The position numbers were made by a program, and so were the translations under genes. A DNA stretch of 64,000 nucleotides from Setoptus koraiensis. Lineage: Eukaryota; Arthropoda. Position 1 is the first letter of the stretch. The number at the start of each line of letters is the position of its first letter. The stretch is from the NCBI GenBank assembly GCA_048013815.1, contig CM106586.1:13454001-13518000 (forward strand), given 5' to 3'. This document shows positions 47,152 to 60,300 of this stretch, in pieces. Below the pieces are notes generated by a model. The model saw only the letters and a list, made by a program, of their open reading frames with translations. It had not been told where the DNA came from and searched no databases.

Positions 47152-47226
47152 TGTGTGTGTGTGTGTGTGTGTCTGTGTGTGTGTGTCTGTGTGTGTGTGT
47201 GTGTGTCTGTGTGTGTGTCTGTGTGT
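47091..47226. repeat. (GT)n microsatellite
   Basis: About 135 bp of GT with scattered CT interruptions; the longest dinucleotide array in the window. Confidence 0.95.
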
Positions 47227-49961
47227 GCGACTATTCATGAACTGAAATTATTTATGCATTGACCACCATCACGGTTGACCAAACCTATTTACCTCCAAAG
47301 ATGGGTAGAAAAATTTGTCTATTGTATCCATCTTGTAATAGGTATGTCGTCTGTCTTTGGTCGAGCCTGTTGTTGTTGGACGGTTACGTAGTAGGGAACA
47401 GGTTGCACGATATTTATATATTTATGTAATGCAAGCTCAGCAGTAGCAGAAGAAGAACAACAAGCGAATGGCGCTCATACCAAAGAGATATTCGGTGGCC
47501 TTCTTATATAATAATGATATAAAACTAGTAATTTGTTTGTCCGGCGAATTAGCTCGCTGTTGGATTTCGCACACACACACTCACACACACACAAACACAC
47601 AGCGTGTTCCTTGTGTCGTGCGTCATTCGTCATTGGTTGTCGTGTCAGAAAGAGTTCGCTGACGAAACACACTTTCCCTCTTTTTCTCTCTCTGTAATGC
47701 CCTAATCTGCGCCAATAGTTACGGCAGTGCTTGATTTGGAATCTTTAGCAACCTGTTGTTTAATGGTCATTGCAAGTAATTAAACCGGTCAAGCCTATTA
47801 GAGTTTGTGTGCAAGAGGGCAGCTACCGTCAGAAGGCGATCAACAGGTAGTGGTTGTATGCGGTAGATTCTATGACCAACTTTTTCACTGCGAAACGATG
47901 CTCACCGCTGGTATCATCTTATAATACAGTTATTATACAAAAGTTTATCACCGACAACGAGCCAGACGCAACAATATCGAGGCTGGCACAATAAATCATC
48001 AATGAACCATCGACAATTGCGTATCTTTATCACTTTCATCAGCGCCCCATATGGATGCTTGCGAAAGCAGCAGCCTCTCGGAGGCAGCTATAAATAAACA
48101 GGCATCGCTTATTATGAATAGTAGTTGACATCGATCCTGAGGTTAAATATCCCGTTTCAGCACAGACAAAAGATGCAACATAATGAGTCGGTTGAGTTTA
48201 TTATTTTGTGTTTGGCAGTGGAACAACACAACAACAACAACAACAAAGACAAGACAACCTGTGTCGCCGCTGACTGCATAATTGGTACTGTTAGCCCCTG
48301 TCCATATATCAAGTGAGCCGTCTTAACGTTGCGAAGTTTGTTAGTGATATTCACTTCACGAAAGTTTTAAGTTTAACTCACTCTCACACATTACCTTACA
48401 ATCGGCTACTACTTTATCGCAACTCTCTGTAATGTTTATTGGACAGATCCTATGAAGATATCTCAGTGGTAAACAACGCAAGTTATTCTCACAATGATGA
48501 TGGTTATGGTGAACATAAGAGAAATCTTAAATAAGCTTGAATTTTGTATTGTTACTGTCTTGTTATCTTGTTATGGGCATATAACGGGATAATGATACCC
48601 GTTCCATCATTGAGTCATGTCTCATTCAACACTCAAACAAAAACATATACTAATGTCAATTCTAGCCTCACTTGTCCAACGAGACATAGCTAAGCACTTT
48701 TCATAAAATACATATTGTTGTTCTAACTGGTAACGGGCAATAATTATCCAGCTTACTCTGTTCCAAACTGAACACTGAGAAAGAGAAGATGACGTAAGAG
48801 AATTTACACCTTTGGTAGCCTTAACATAGAACAAATGATCGCCTTTGTTATACAACTTGATATGTGCTGTGTTTTCCTTGTTGCCGCCATTTATGGAGCT
48901 TGGCATGACTCTCCGAGAAATTCCAACACCATACAACACATACCGATTAACGGCTCATGTATGAGAGATGCGATCACACAGGTTTGATACTTCTCTCCCA
49001 ATCTGATCTTCATCGCTCGCTTTCAGAGTAATAGTCTAAGTATTAATCAGTGGATAGACCAATGGACACTAGATTATAACAACAAAAGTAGGAAGAGTTG
49101 GACTAAATTTGATTAATGACCTCTCTGCCATCCATACACTGTAATCCAGACAAATTATGAAATGTTGATTTGCATGCAAACACACAAGGTACTACTTCAC
49201 TTACTATGGTGGATAAATGAATCTGGATAAGTTACTGTGCCAGCTTGTGTCTTGGGATTAAATTCACATATATCTACACCTATCAGTGGTGAAGTCTCGT
49301 CTCATCTCGTCTATTCTTTCTTTTTTTTGTTCCTTATGATAATACTAATATTTGTAGACTTCTCATTATGTAAAATAGTTGTTGTTATTCTCAACAATCA
49401 CAGTTGAATATCCTCAGACATGCAAATGTATACAATCGAACACTAGAACGACTGAGAGAATATTAATAGCCACAATAACAACAGCTAAGTCGTCATCTAT
49501 TCATCAGATGAGTATATACTCAAACGTGTGAGTATGGTTGCAAAATACTTCAGAGTAGGCTGTGCTAACAATTCAGTTAGGCCCATCAGGTTAGGCGTGT
49601 GACTGAAAAAAGAAAGGGGTTTGTTAATACAATAACATCAATCCTTCAGGCAGGTAAAGAATTGTTATGGTTATCTCGAAAACCTTGTGCCTGGCTTGTT
49701 GCGAATGAAACTTTTCCAATTATTTAACAACACAAATAGGGACCATAAGCGACAACAGCAACAACTTTCTGCATGGTTGGACCAACATGCTGTCGTTAAT
49801 TTATATTTACATTGAGTACATGTAAAGTTGTTAGATGTCATTGATGCACAAACGCTAACAGCCTTTATGGATACATTTAATTTGATGATATCGTGTAATA
49901 ATAGTATAAGTCAAATCCAATGCAAATTCATTTATTCAATCAAAGAAGCTTTATAAAGATA

Positions 49962-50973
49962 TTAGCGACTGACTTTAGAAAAATATTTTGTCAACTTGTT
50001 GCTACTTTTATCACCGCTTCGAGGTTGCTCCTTGGAATCGGATTTTCGCTTGGAATTTACCATAGTGCGAGGAGTCTTGCCTGTAGCAATCACAGAATTA
50101 GGTTTGACGACGGTACTATCTGTTGATATCGTGATTTCGTTGCAACTGTTCTCTTTGAATACATCAGACAGCTCGTTTGGTAAATAATCTGCGAGCAGAT
50201 CGTTCGAATATGATCTGAGTGTTGCTAAAGAAGTGCTACTGTCCATCTCTTCGCGAAGAACGTCAATGACTTTTGTCCGTTTCTTCTTGAGCCATTCAAT
50301 CGTTTTTTCCTGATTAAACCTTAGATACAGTTCACTTTCTATCTCTGTCACATAAAAATGATCGAAGGGTAAATATTGATGAGCTAAAGATAGATTTAAT
50401 GGAAAGAGAATAATTCTCACATCCCTTCTAAGGTTCCCAACCCAAACCTACCTTTTGTATCGCTTATGAGACTCCAGTCGGTGTCGGGTGAAAGCACTAG
50501 AGAGAGATCATCAGAACAGGTTGTAGAACTAATAATATCGTGTAGGGTCCTAAACTGATCTTTGGACTAGAACCATTAAGAAACAGACTGTTAGCAATAA
50601 ATTTTTTAGAACTATAGTAATGTAAACTCGGTGCCTTACCTTGATGAGGAATGGTAGCATAATAAAGAGCCTGTCAACGGGTGTCATCATATTGAGAGAT
50701 CCATCTGCGCCATAAACAATAAAATTTTCTCTGATTACATTACGATACATAGAATAAAAGAGACAAGATGGTTTCTAGGTCAATCTTACCTTTACTTAAC
50801 AAATCGTCAGCGAACCAGGATCTGAACTCGTCATGGTGCTGAACAATTTCATTTACTGTAAAATTGATTTGGTCAACCAGATAAGTTCTATCGGTCTCCC
50901 CTTCTTTTGGGCTAGGTAACTTGATTTTAACCAATCGTTCTGAATGTCCTCTCGGGTGTATAAGGAAGTCCAT
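49962..50973 (-). CDS. RNASEH2B: RNase H2 subunit B
   Basis: Non-catalytic subunit of the nuclear RNase H2 complex that removes ribonucleotides and RNA-DNA hybrids. Exons 50973-50790, 50704-50640, 50566-50452 and 50383-49962 agree in phase and give 261 aa. Family landmarks are EFRSWF, DGSLNMMTPVDRLFIMLPF (human GGLLHFATPVDPLFLLLHY), KDQFRTLHDII, SDTKG, YLRFNQEKTIEWLKKK, and LLADYLPNELSD. The C-terminus KLTKYFSKVSR occupies the place of the PCNA-interacting motif of vertebrate RNASEH2B but lacks the leading Gln. It is head-to-head with the coiled-coil gene at 51255. Confidence 0.93.
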
Positions 50974-51254
50974 GATTCCGATTATATGTGTGCTATTTTT
51001 GACAAAAATTTGTTGTTAGGTGATTCTTTTTTTGCTCCACCATTAGTGGTACCTAAAATCTTTGAGGGACACTCTCATAACAGGTTGAATCCAAGTGTCA
51101 ATGCGAATGGACAGCTGCTCGATTTGCTGATTTTGAACGCGCGCCTGAAATCATATGTTCTGTTGCTAGTTCCATCGAACACGTGATGTTTCTACTCTAT
51201 AGATTTGTCAAACATTTTTTCTCAGTAATTAAGTTAATCTACACCTGATACACC
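50974..51254. promoter_or_regulatory. Shared divergent promoter of RNASEH2B and the coiled-coil gene
   Basis: 281 bp between two divergent ATGs with no other gene. No TATA box is seen; a bidirectional promoter is inferred from spacing. Confidence 0.5.
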
Positions 51255-51980
51255 ATGTCCAATGAAAATCCTCTGGATATGAGCGTGAAATCATCAGATG
51301 ATGACATCACATCACTAATAAACCATGGGACGAAATTATATGAAATGATATTCAAACATATTGATAAAAGAATTACGACGGAGTTATCATCCTTGCGAGA
51401 CCATATGAAAGATGAAGAGGAACGAAGAAGCAAAGAACATGCCAAAGATAAAGAAGATACTAATTGTATTCTAAAAGAACTGAAAGACAGAGTGGACAAG
51501 GAAGCTCAGGCCTCTCTCACTCGAAAGGTCGAGTTTGAAACTCTCATTGATAAAAAATTGACAACGGAGTTATCATCCTTACGAGACCGTATGAAAGATG
51601 GAGAGGAACAAAGAAACAAAGAACATGCCAAAGACAAAGAGGATACTAATTGTTTACTTAAAGAACTGAGAGACAAGGTGGACAAGGGAATTCAGGCCTC
51701 TCTCACTCAAAAGGCCGAGTTTGAAACTCTCAAGAAGATGTTTTTTGACCATGAAAGTAGTTTAAACAGCACGAAAGAATCTTTAACTGCTATAACCAAG
51801 AGGAGCAATGAATTGACTGTAATTCTCTCCAACTTGGTCAACAAACTAAGGAAGCAATCCATGGCTTTCGAAGAATTAGAGGTAGGTTTCGAAAGAAACT
51901 GTTCAATAGTGAACAATCTCATAACAGATATAGATTCTAGACTGGGCGAATTGTCAGAGTCCGAAAACGAGTTGATCTAA
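51255..51980 (+). CDS. Coiled-coil orphan with a MED17-like start
   Basis: Single-exon ORF of 241 aa. The first residues MSNENPLDMSVKSSDD match those of the MED17 1 kb downstream (MSNNNPLNVSVRIEPSDE), and the context gatacaccATG resembles aatacaccATG. The remainder is charged and heptad-like, with two direct repeats of 62 residues (TELSSLRDHMKDEEERR and TELSSLRDRMKDGEEQR). It ends with a Leu-rich helix (IVNNLITDIDSRLGELSE). No family recognised. Probably a dimeric coiled coil, and perhaps a new gene formed by fusing the MED17 5' end to a coiled-coil segment. A polyadenylation signal lies after the stop (near 52036). Confidence 0.7.
   Translation: MSNENPLDMSVKSSDDDITSLINHGTKLYEMIFKHIDKRITTELSSLRDHMKDEEERRSKEHAKDKEDTNCILKELKDRVDKEAQASLTRKVEFETLIDKKLTTELSSLRDRMKDGEEQRNKEHAKDKEDTNCLLKELRDKVDKGIQASLTQKAEFETLKKMFFDHESSLNSTKESLTAITKRSNELTVILSNLVNKLRKQSMAFEELEVGFERNCSIVNNLITDIDSRLGELSESENELI
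51363..51734 (+). repeat. Two direct 186-bp repeats inside the coiled-coil ORF
   Basis: The units 51363-51548 and 51549-51734 have the same length with no indels, about 85-90% identical by eye. Many differences look synonymous or conservative. Confidence 0.85.
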
Positions 51981-52265
51981 TTGTATTGACACTACCAAGA
52001 TGCAAGTAAACTTACATCAAAGACAAATATGTAAATAATAAAGTTATTCGTGACTGCCATCACTCATTACTTTCAATTTTTCCATAACAAGACGTCACCG
52101 GCGAACCGCCGATTTTTAAATCTTCGCGCGTTAGTGTGTTGCATTTAGCATCGTGAAGCTGAAGTCGAATGCTTGGTAATTAAAAAACACATGAGGTCCA
52201 CCTATTTTTTCACTTTTACAATTACAACAATTGTCCAATATTTAGGCTAATATAGAAAATACACC

Positions 52266-54140
52266 ATGTCCAATAACAATCCTCTCAATGTCAGCGTGCG
52301 GATTGAGCCTTCCGATGAATATCAGATACAAGAAATCTCATACGATGGCCAGGAAAAGTATATCCAACCTCTCTCTATGGCGGAGAATCTCACTCGACTT
52401 ATACAAAAGATAGATTTTAGTCAACCAATTGAAGAGTTAAAGGCTGAAGTTGACAACATAGACGACGATGAGGACCAGCGACCAACCACTTCTCATGCCG
52501 CCTTGTGGCCCTTCGAATCCATGAGAAATAAAGTACGCACAGCATTGACGGAAATATGTGTCTTGTACGACTTGCTATTGATTTCTAAGGAGAAAAAATA
52601 CATGGTGTTTGATACTGTGTCGGCGGAATGCGAGGAACCTAGGCCTATTCTACAACTATTGACTAAAAAGAAGGCTTTACAGTCGGCTGCTGAAATACTG
52701 AAAAATGGAGCAGAGACATTGAAACCACCGGTACATCAGCTAGAAAATCAACCTCTTAGTTTCTATGATGAATTGCTCTTGATGCGCCAAAGTTGGCGTT
52801 TGAAAAGAATCGGCAGCAATATAATAGGAGATTTGAGTTATCGTACCACCGGCTCAAGGTTCTATCAATACTCAAGTTCCAATCAAGGCCGATTTGAAGT
52901 GATCAAAAATGACCCCACTCAGCTTCAAGTGGGTAACATTAAACAAGCTCTGAGGGTAAAGGTACCGTCGGAGCTAGAAGGTCACGCATACATACAAGTT
53001 AGCATTGTCAAAGACGATACTATATTGGCAGAGGCTTCTACTTCTCCGACCACTCGCTGCCTGGATAACTTGGGTAATCTTACATGGCAAGAAACTTTGG
53101 ATAATGCGCAGAATGTAATCTTCTGCAAGGAACTTTTTTCTCTATTAGCAAAAGAAGCCGTCCAATATCAATTTGTTATACCCACAACTGTAACAGGCAA
53201 TCAAATTGTCATAGCGTTATTTCCAAATGTTAAACTAGTTATAAATCTTATCCATTTCACTCCGTACTCTAAATCATCTGCCAAACTATCTGATAACATG
53301 CTCAAGCTGAAACAAGACCACAGATATGTTTTGGAACATTCATTACATAGGATACTTAGAGAGTTCCATGCGAGTGCCTCGAAAAAATCTCAAAGAATAG
53401 ACGGAACGAAAGAAAGCGGCCCAGCCGCATCTGATAAACAAACCATCCTAGATGCAACGAAACAAGAGTCACTTATAAAGCAAATTGTGGTCCAAGCTCA
53501 ACATCAAGTTCTGAGAGAACAAACAATTCAAGTCATCGATTCGTTTGCCAAGAATATAAAAGACCCAATCATTGTATCGCATATGTTCTGTCTGAATAGC
53601 CCCAATTGTTCTATAGTAAGAGTGAATATATATTCGGATAATTATGAATCACTTGGTAGGACGTCCATGATTATACATATCAAAGCGCGTGATTTATATG
53701 CCACCACAAAAGATGGCAAAACTATAACTCTTGGTTACGAGCCAGAAGAATTGACTTATCTGCTTCACTGGCAAACATGCCTTCATCAAATAAATACGGC
53801 TCTTTCGTTTTCTAAATTATTGGGTTGGATCAATTTAGCCTCCAATCCCAACGTTGGCGTCTGTCGAGACGATGGTGTAACAACTGCTGCATCTTTGGTG
53901 ATATCCTCGGCCAACGGAGAGCACATGATCTCATTAAAGTTAGGACCCCAGTTTGGCTTAGTAGTAAGTGTAGCCTCTCAGCGTGACATTGATCATACTT
54001 TACAATTAAAAGATGTGGCATCAAGTAAACTTGAAAATTTAGTCAGTGAATTCCGTGAAGTAGATTGGGAAAAAATGGAAGGTAAAAGCTTTCTAGGCAA
54101 GCTAGAACTTCTTATATCGGTTCTAACTGAATACAATTGA
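52266..54140 (+). CDS. MED17: Mediator complex subunit 17
   Basis: Core head-module subunit of Mediator, linking transcription factors to RNA polymerase II in the nucleus. Single exon, 624 aa, close to human (651). Landmarks are YIQPLSMAENLTRLIQKIDF, WPFESMRNKVRTALTEICVL, LLRLRQ-type ELLLMRQSWRLKRIG, IIGDLSYRT, RFEVIKND, AQNVIFCKELFSLLAKEAVQ, YVLEHSLHRILREFH and the C-terminal FREVDWEKMEGKSFLGKLEL. It runs tail-to-tail with the ZP-domain gene (250 bp between stops). AATAAA follows at about 54190. Confidence 0.95.
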   Translation: MSNNNPLNVSVRIEPSDEYQIQEISYDGQEKYIQPLSMAENLTRLIQKIDFSQPIEELKAEVDNIDDDEDQRPTTSHAALWPFESMRNKVRTALTEICVLYDLLLISKEKKYMVFDTVSAECEEPRPILQLLTKKKALQSAAEILKNGAETLKPPVHQLENQPLSFYDELLLMRQSWRLKRIGSNIIGDLSYRTTGSRFYQYSSSNQGRFEVIKNDPTQLQVGNIKQALRVKVPSELEGHAYIQVSIVKDDTILAEASTSPTTRCLDNLGNLTWQETLDNAQNVIFCKELFSLLAKEAVQYQFVIPTTVTGNQIVIALFPNVKLVINLIHFTPYSKSSAKLSDNMLKLKQDHRYVLEHSLHRILREFHASASKKSQRIDGTKESGPAASDKQTILDATKQESLIKQIVVQAQHQVLREQTIQVIDSFAKNIKDPIIVSHMFCLNSPNCSIVRVNIYSDNYESLGRTSMIIHIKARDLYATTKDGKTITLGYEPEELTYLLHWQTCLHQINTALSFSKLLGWINLASNPNVGVCRDDGVTTAASLVISSANGEHMISLKLGPQFGLVVSVASQRDIDHTLQLKDVASSKLENLVSEFREVDWEKMEGKSFLGKLELLISVLTEYN

Positions 54141-54390
54141 TTAAACTGCAGTATTCCTGTACCTATATTTGTATGATAAGTAGTATATAATAAATAAATT
54201 TTTTCTTATCCATATGTATCTACATTCATCCTCTCATGATCAATTTACAATAGCATCTATACTGACACTTGTATATGTTTCAGTCATTGAATGTATGTAC
54301 AAAGTAACTTCTATAGTCATTCATAACCCTAAGCATGCATTTTTCATGTATTGGTGGCCTCGGTTGTTCATCAAATCGATCCTATCCTTT

Positions 54391-57300
54391 CTATCTCCAG
54401 ACATGTGTACCACCGAGTCCATGATGATATAATCTGTTGGATGAATTGCTTGATAACATAGTACTGCATGCAGATCGAGATGCCCATGTTGGATTTGATT
54501 CCACGGTGCCAGGATACGACATCTTAACATGTTTATGGGAGTATTTCAATTTTCGTACCCTCAAACAAAATATGACCGAAATACATGTGACAAAAATCAG
54601 TACAGAGATTGTTGATGCGAAAAAGATAAATACTTCTATATGTCTATAACACAATAGGGATTCATCGTCATTTTCCGCATATGTTTCTCGTGTTTGACTG
54701 TTTGTTTTTGGTTCATCCTCTTGTTTCACTCTGATTGCTTTGTACAAACTTAAACTATCTGACATGACTGGTGGCTTTCCATCGTCACTAGATGATTCTT
54801 GAGTTGCATTTGTATATTCGTAATCTGAGTTTTTTATAGATCGCTTACTAAGACGACGCCAGTAACACATTTGAGGCTGAATGAATGAGATTAGAGAGAA
54901 TGGGTTTCAGTATTTTGTTCGTGCCAATTAGTTGATTTTTGTTAATTATTGTTGGATTATACTTACAGGACATGCAGTCTGGCACATATGAATCTCACAT
55001 TCTAAATACAAAACTGGGGTCCCCGTAAATCTGAAGGCTTTCAGGTAAGCATACAAGGTTACATGTCTAAGGTCATTATCGTTGTAAGTTCCTCTAAAGG
55101 GGCTAATAAAACGTTCATTGACCACACAACTTCAGGGAGAAAAACAATAGATAGTTCATTATTAGTTATCGTTCAGTATGGCGAAGAAGGGTAAACAACT
55201 ATGAGAACCCATGCGTCGCCTATATCATTTAGTATTACTAATGAAAGTTAAGGTAGAGGTGATTAAGATGATATCCTCGAAGAATTCGACATCTTACTAT
55301 AATCTAATCGTCTTGATTAGAGTCATTAGGATAATCACATCTTAATTGCTATGATGCGGTTGATTAGTTGAGAATAAGTTGAGTTGTTCACAACATGATC
55401 TAAATCAAAGCACATTCGTCATATAACAAGCATGTCTTAGAGTTTTTGCTAATATTCCTTTGTGTCGATCGCACTTTTGCGAAGGCAACCTTGATCTTGA
55501 GATCAAACAGATTCGCTGGAATTGAACTTCAGTCTTCATTCAAGTATTGAACTCTTGTTCTATACTGGAATGTTGGCTGTAGAACAAAAAAAGAGTAGAG
55601 TTCAATCATCAAATCAAATACTTTCTAGTAGAGCTAAGATAACTTAGCTCTGATGATTCTCTCATGCGATTCGTTTCTCAAACATCTGAACAACCACCAT
55701 TCAGGTTTGTGCAATTTGTACGAATCATTAAGCATCAATATTCTTCTGAACAAACATTCTAATGAACAGGAAGTCAATCAATCTGGTCAGGGTGCAGGAA
55801 TTTTAGAGCCCATCGCAAGATAAAAGATAGTGTTCCTTGATGCAGGCAAGTGATTTGTATGAGATCTGTAGAAATAGTAGCATATGTGTTATACGAATTC
55901 TCACGACACATCCTCTCTGTCTAAGCATAAGTGCACGAAACTCACCCATTAGAGTCTATCAGCTGCATTCGTTGTTGAGCACCATTGTGAGCTATACAAT
56001 TCTTGACAAGTATATCATATCCAGCTAGTGGTTTACAGGTTTTGATAGAATAACAAAATGATACTTAATAACTTGCCTTCAATAGTTTAGATGGTTTGAA
56101 TTTGGAAATAATTACTATTCATCTTACCTCTCTCGCTCTTCATGTGAATTAGTAATGTTAGAGGATCTCCTACGGTCACTGGTCCTTCGACTGATGCTGT
56201 TGTGGATCAAATGGATGTTTAGATTGGTGTCAGTAAATCGATCGAGGCTAAACCTTAATGATGCATGCAAATTCTTTTGTGGTTGGCTATTTGTGATTTG
56301 TTCAAGTACCGTTACGCAATATAGCTTTCACAAAGTAAACTTGCAGCGATTCTAGAATAAACTCAATGGTTTTAAATGAGCCTCGTTTGTTCTTTAAACA
56401 AATGTAGTAACGAGTCATGTTGTACCACTGAAGTCCACATAATGAGGACAAGTAACTTGACAAGATGTTTATTGAATCATCACGCAAAATTTAGATGATT
56501 GTTTGACGCGATGAAGACAAATTTAGCTACTCACGGTTAGTGCCTACTTTCGGACCGTATCCATGTCCGAGTAAAACGTCCATCTGACATTGGGGTGGAT
56601 TTATCGTGAAAACTACAGGCGAACCTGTGTTTGTTCTTTAAAGCGTAACAATTGGTTTGGTGGTACAATGAAAAAGAGCGTTCTAATTAATTTGCTGCAG
56701 AACTGTCTCATCTATTTCGCTGTGGTATGGCATTCTATGAGAGCTGTCCGTTAGAGTCAGGGAGCAATGTTTGCTTGCACAGCAGGTCTGCTTGTGCAAT
56801 CTAATTGTGTTATGGACTAATTGACATATATATCAGCATGGCATACGCATGAAAACGCATAAGGATAGATTCAACAACCTTCGTATTATTTACTTACTCA
56901 ACATTGAATGGCGAAAAAGATACAGTTTTCCAGAAGTCGCTTCCGTATTCGCATGACACACGAAAATGTTCATCCCATTCTTGCTCAATCATTGGATTAT
57001 ATTGTATAGATAACGTGTTCCACATAACTTGGTCTCGTCTCTGGAACATAGATTTCGGAAAAAGTCGTTGGTTACGCCAGATAAGTTGTTATTCCATGCG
57101 AAAGATAAGAAGCGAGAAATCAATGATGAGTTTCAGGTTCATTGTCATGTTTTTTTCTTCGTCGCCTGAAGCTGTAGAAAAGTGTTATGTGATAATGTGG
57201 AGGATCTCGTAATAAAGAAGTCAAATCACAATGGGAGCTTATTCACTAGCATGTCTTGCACAAATGGAATGCAAGAGTAATTTGCTGTACGAAATCATCA

Positions 57301-60300
57301 TGAATAAGGTGGATCTAAACTTAATTTGTCATTGACTACACTGTGAACAGACCGCGTTCAATCATTCATACGCCGCAATCTTGAGCCCAATATTCTGACT
57401 ACATCTCGATTACCTCTCTCATCATTTCATTCTACTATTTCTTTCTCTCCTTTATTCTATATTAACTTCCAGTGTGTCGTTGAATAATTCTTTGAGAAGT
57501 TTATAATCAATCATGGCAACTATCGCATGTCCAATTTACAGAGCAGGCAGGCGGTCTAAATAACCAATTCACCATCATTTGCCTGCGTGTTAATTACCAG
57601 CTATCAATTTTTTATCCATTTCGGGAAAAATTCAAAGCAGACACCATTTCTCTCGCTAAATATTCTCTTTTTATCCTTTGGATTAAACAAGACGTTTTTC
57701 TGAATTGTGACTCTTATAATTATAATTTCTTCTTATGCTTGAATACTCACTCTGGCCTCGCCGGGATTCGTCGGCTGTATTAACTCCTGGCGCCCTAGTG
57801 TGCCGCACTGATTCAATCTTATATTAAAGTCATAGCGAGCTGTACCCGATCCATTCACATACAAACATGTTGGATCATTGACATATCCTGAACTGTATAT
57901 GATACCCTTAAATGTTCCATTGAACACTATATTGGTCCTGATTAATTCATTTGAGCACTCAGCAGATATATCTGTCAAGCGAGATAGACGTACAGAGATT
58001 GAGTTGCATTGATAGTCAGTCTTTGTATTGTTTAATTGAGTTACATTCGTAATAGCTCTGGCATGCATTGTGCTCAATGTGCATAAACTGTACTTACGTT
58101 CCACTCGCGTGATGTTGATTGGCCGTCTAGAATAGTTTGATTGATTTGATGAGTTTGGCAATACCAAAGATGTTGTTGTTGATGAAGGTAACTGGTTATT
58201 AGCTCCGGTGTGACGACTAGCTCCATAATCAGCATTTAGTGAAGGTATCAAAGTATGGTGTATAGAATCCTGTAGAGACGGCTTATAAACAGAGGAGGAT
58301 GCCGTGCTTATTGTTTGAGCGTTAGTTTGCATATTATGTGGTACTTGTATGAGATTACCATGAGCAGATAGACTACCATGAGATGAAAACTGTTGACTAC
58401 TACTGCTTGTCTGATATTGCGATTGAGCAGGCAATGGTAATGGTTGTTGCACATTGTGTAATTGTGAGCTACTAGCTGCGGGCACAGGTGAAGACTGTGG
58501 AGATCTAAAGCCACTTGCTTGATTTCCTTGACCAACAGGTGGTGGCAAAGATGGCTTTCTTGGGACGATGCCAACTGGAGGGTTGGCTGGACCAGAATAG
58601 CTTACAAAGAATCTAGCAGCTGCCCCTGAGTTTGACATATTATTAGTGTTGCCCTTCATGTTATTGGTGTGTTTATCTTGAACATCGGTAGGATGGGTAC
58701 TATTTATATTTGGAGTTGTCGCTTGTGCAGATGATTTTAACACTCCAGCCATATACATCAATGGTGGACCACCTATGCGCTCGGGAGTAGATACCATGGG
58801 CACTTGTTGTGTGCCACTATTAACTCTTTCAATATCTTTTGATTGATCTAACGTGAGCGAATGACCTTGTGTGGAGGAGCTAGAATTATCGATGTTATTT
58901 CTTCCATCAATTATTGTCATGTCGCCGGAGCCCCTGTAAGAGCTGTAAGAATCAGCCAGTGTTGATGGCTTCATATTAGATTGAGCATTCTGGTGCGATG
59001 CATTCTCTTCCTGGCCTTGCAATCTAACATCATTATTATTATTGTTGCTCTTGAGAGATGGCTGTTGTTTATTTAAATTCAAAAGTGTGTTACTATTGAA
59101 TTGTTGAGACGGGAACACACGATTGTCCATTTGACCTTGTTCCTGTTGCTGTTGTTCCGTGTGACCGTTACCATGCTGTAAACCATTATTAACTGATGAT
59201 GGGTTATTATCTGACTCACTGATTGGATTACCTACCACATACAACGGTTTTGACATGGACGATTTAGAAGATGCTAATCCAGAAGATGATGTTGGTATGC
59301 TTGTGATGGAAGAACTAATGTGATGATGGGTTAGAATAGGATCATCGAGGGGCCCTGATATAGGAGAGTATTGTATATTACTATCGTGCATAGGTGTTGA
59401 CGAAGCTGTTTCACTGAGCGAACTCTCTAGAGCCATCTCAACAGAATTTCTTGTCTCGCTTTCCATGGGCACACTCAATGAGTATGGGGGACCGTTACTA
59501 TTAATCGTCGTCATAGGTGTTATGGTTGTTGTTGTAGATGTGGTGCTAATCATCGGTATATGGCTTGTATTGTCAACTCTATTCAAGCTATTATGCTGCT
59601 GAATGGTCTGCATTGTTCCGCTCACCGCTTCTTGTTTTTTTGTCTCGTTTTCAGTGTTAACGTTTTCTTTGACACTTGTTGCGCTAGAAGGCTTTGCACT
59701 GATAGCATCCTTTTTGATATCATTGTTAAACGAGTCAGAGTCTTGGTGACTGTAACTCTTACCAGTTGTGGTGCTGTTTTGGCTATATTGATTATTATTA
59801 TTATTGTTGTTATTACTAATTCTATTATTGTTATTATTACTGTTTGCTGATGGCACCATATTATGACCATTCAAGGTTGAATTGTTGCTTATTGTTGTGC
59901 TATTATCTCTAAATCTATTGTCGTCGCTAACGGAACCAATGTTACTAGCATCAGAAGTATCAATCGCATAATCATTTATGCTACTGGTATTACTATTATT
60001 GAATTTGTATGTATCTACAATATCGTCGCTTATCTTGTCTATTATTTGATCGGTTAGCTGAGTTGCTGACCCTATACCTAGAATCGACGTTTTTCCGTTA
60101 TTCCCAAAACGATTTCCTTTATTGACTTGTTGCTGTTGTTGTGATCCCGATGTCAAATGATGCTGATGACCATCCATTTGGCCATTATTAGCCTCTTGAT
60201 TGGTATTGCGCTTCAAAAAAGTAGATGTAGTATTAGTTGTGCCAGTAGCATAAACTGTGGCCACAATTGTGTCGCTGTTAGAATCTTCATCCATATTTCT

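Larger units (their letters stand above)
43863..49961. other. Gene-poor, microsatellite-rich region
   Basis: Six kb without a supportable gene. It is dominated by CA/GT arrays, CAA/CTG tracts, an AACT tetranucleotide run (about 45904-45924) and a 15-bp minisatellite. Open frames are repeat artefacts. It probably includes the upstream promoter region of Rap2. Confidence 0.6.

Noticed and set aside
45918..47240. Frames encoding Cys-Val or His-Thr repeats
   Set aside because: Translation of CA/GT microsatellites.
48622..48939. Minus-strand ORF of 105 codons with an exon-like stretch (HIKLYNKGDHLFYVKATKG)
   Set aside because: It slightly resembles a beta-sandwich such as an MSP-type domain, but no partner exons or splice borders could be found; left unannotated.
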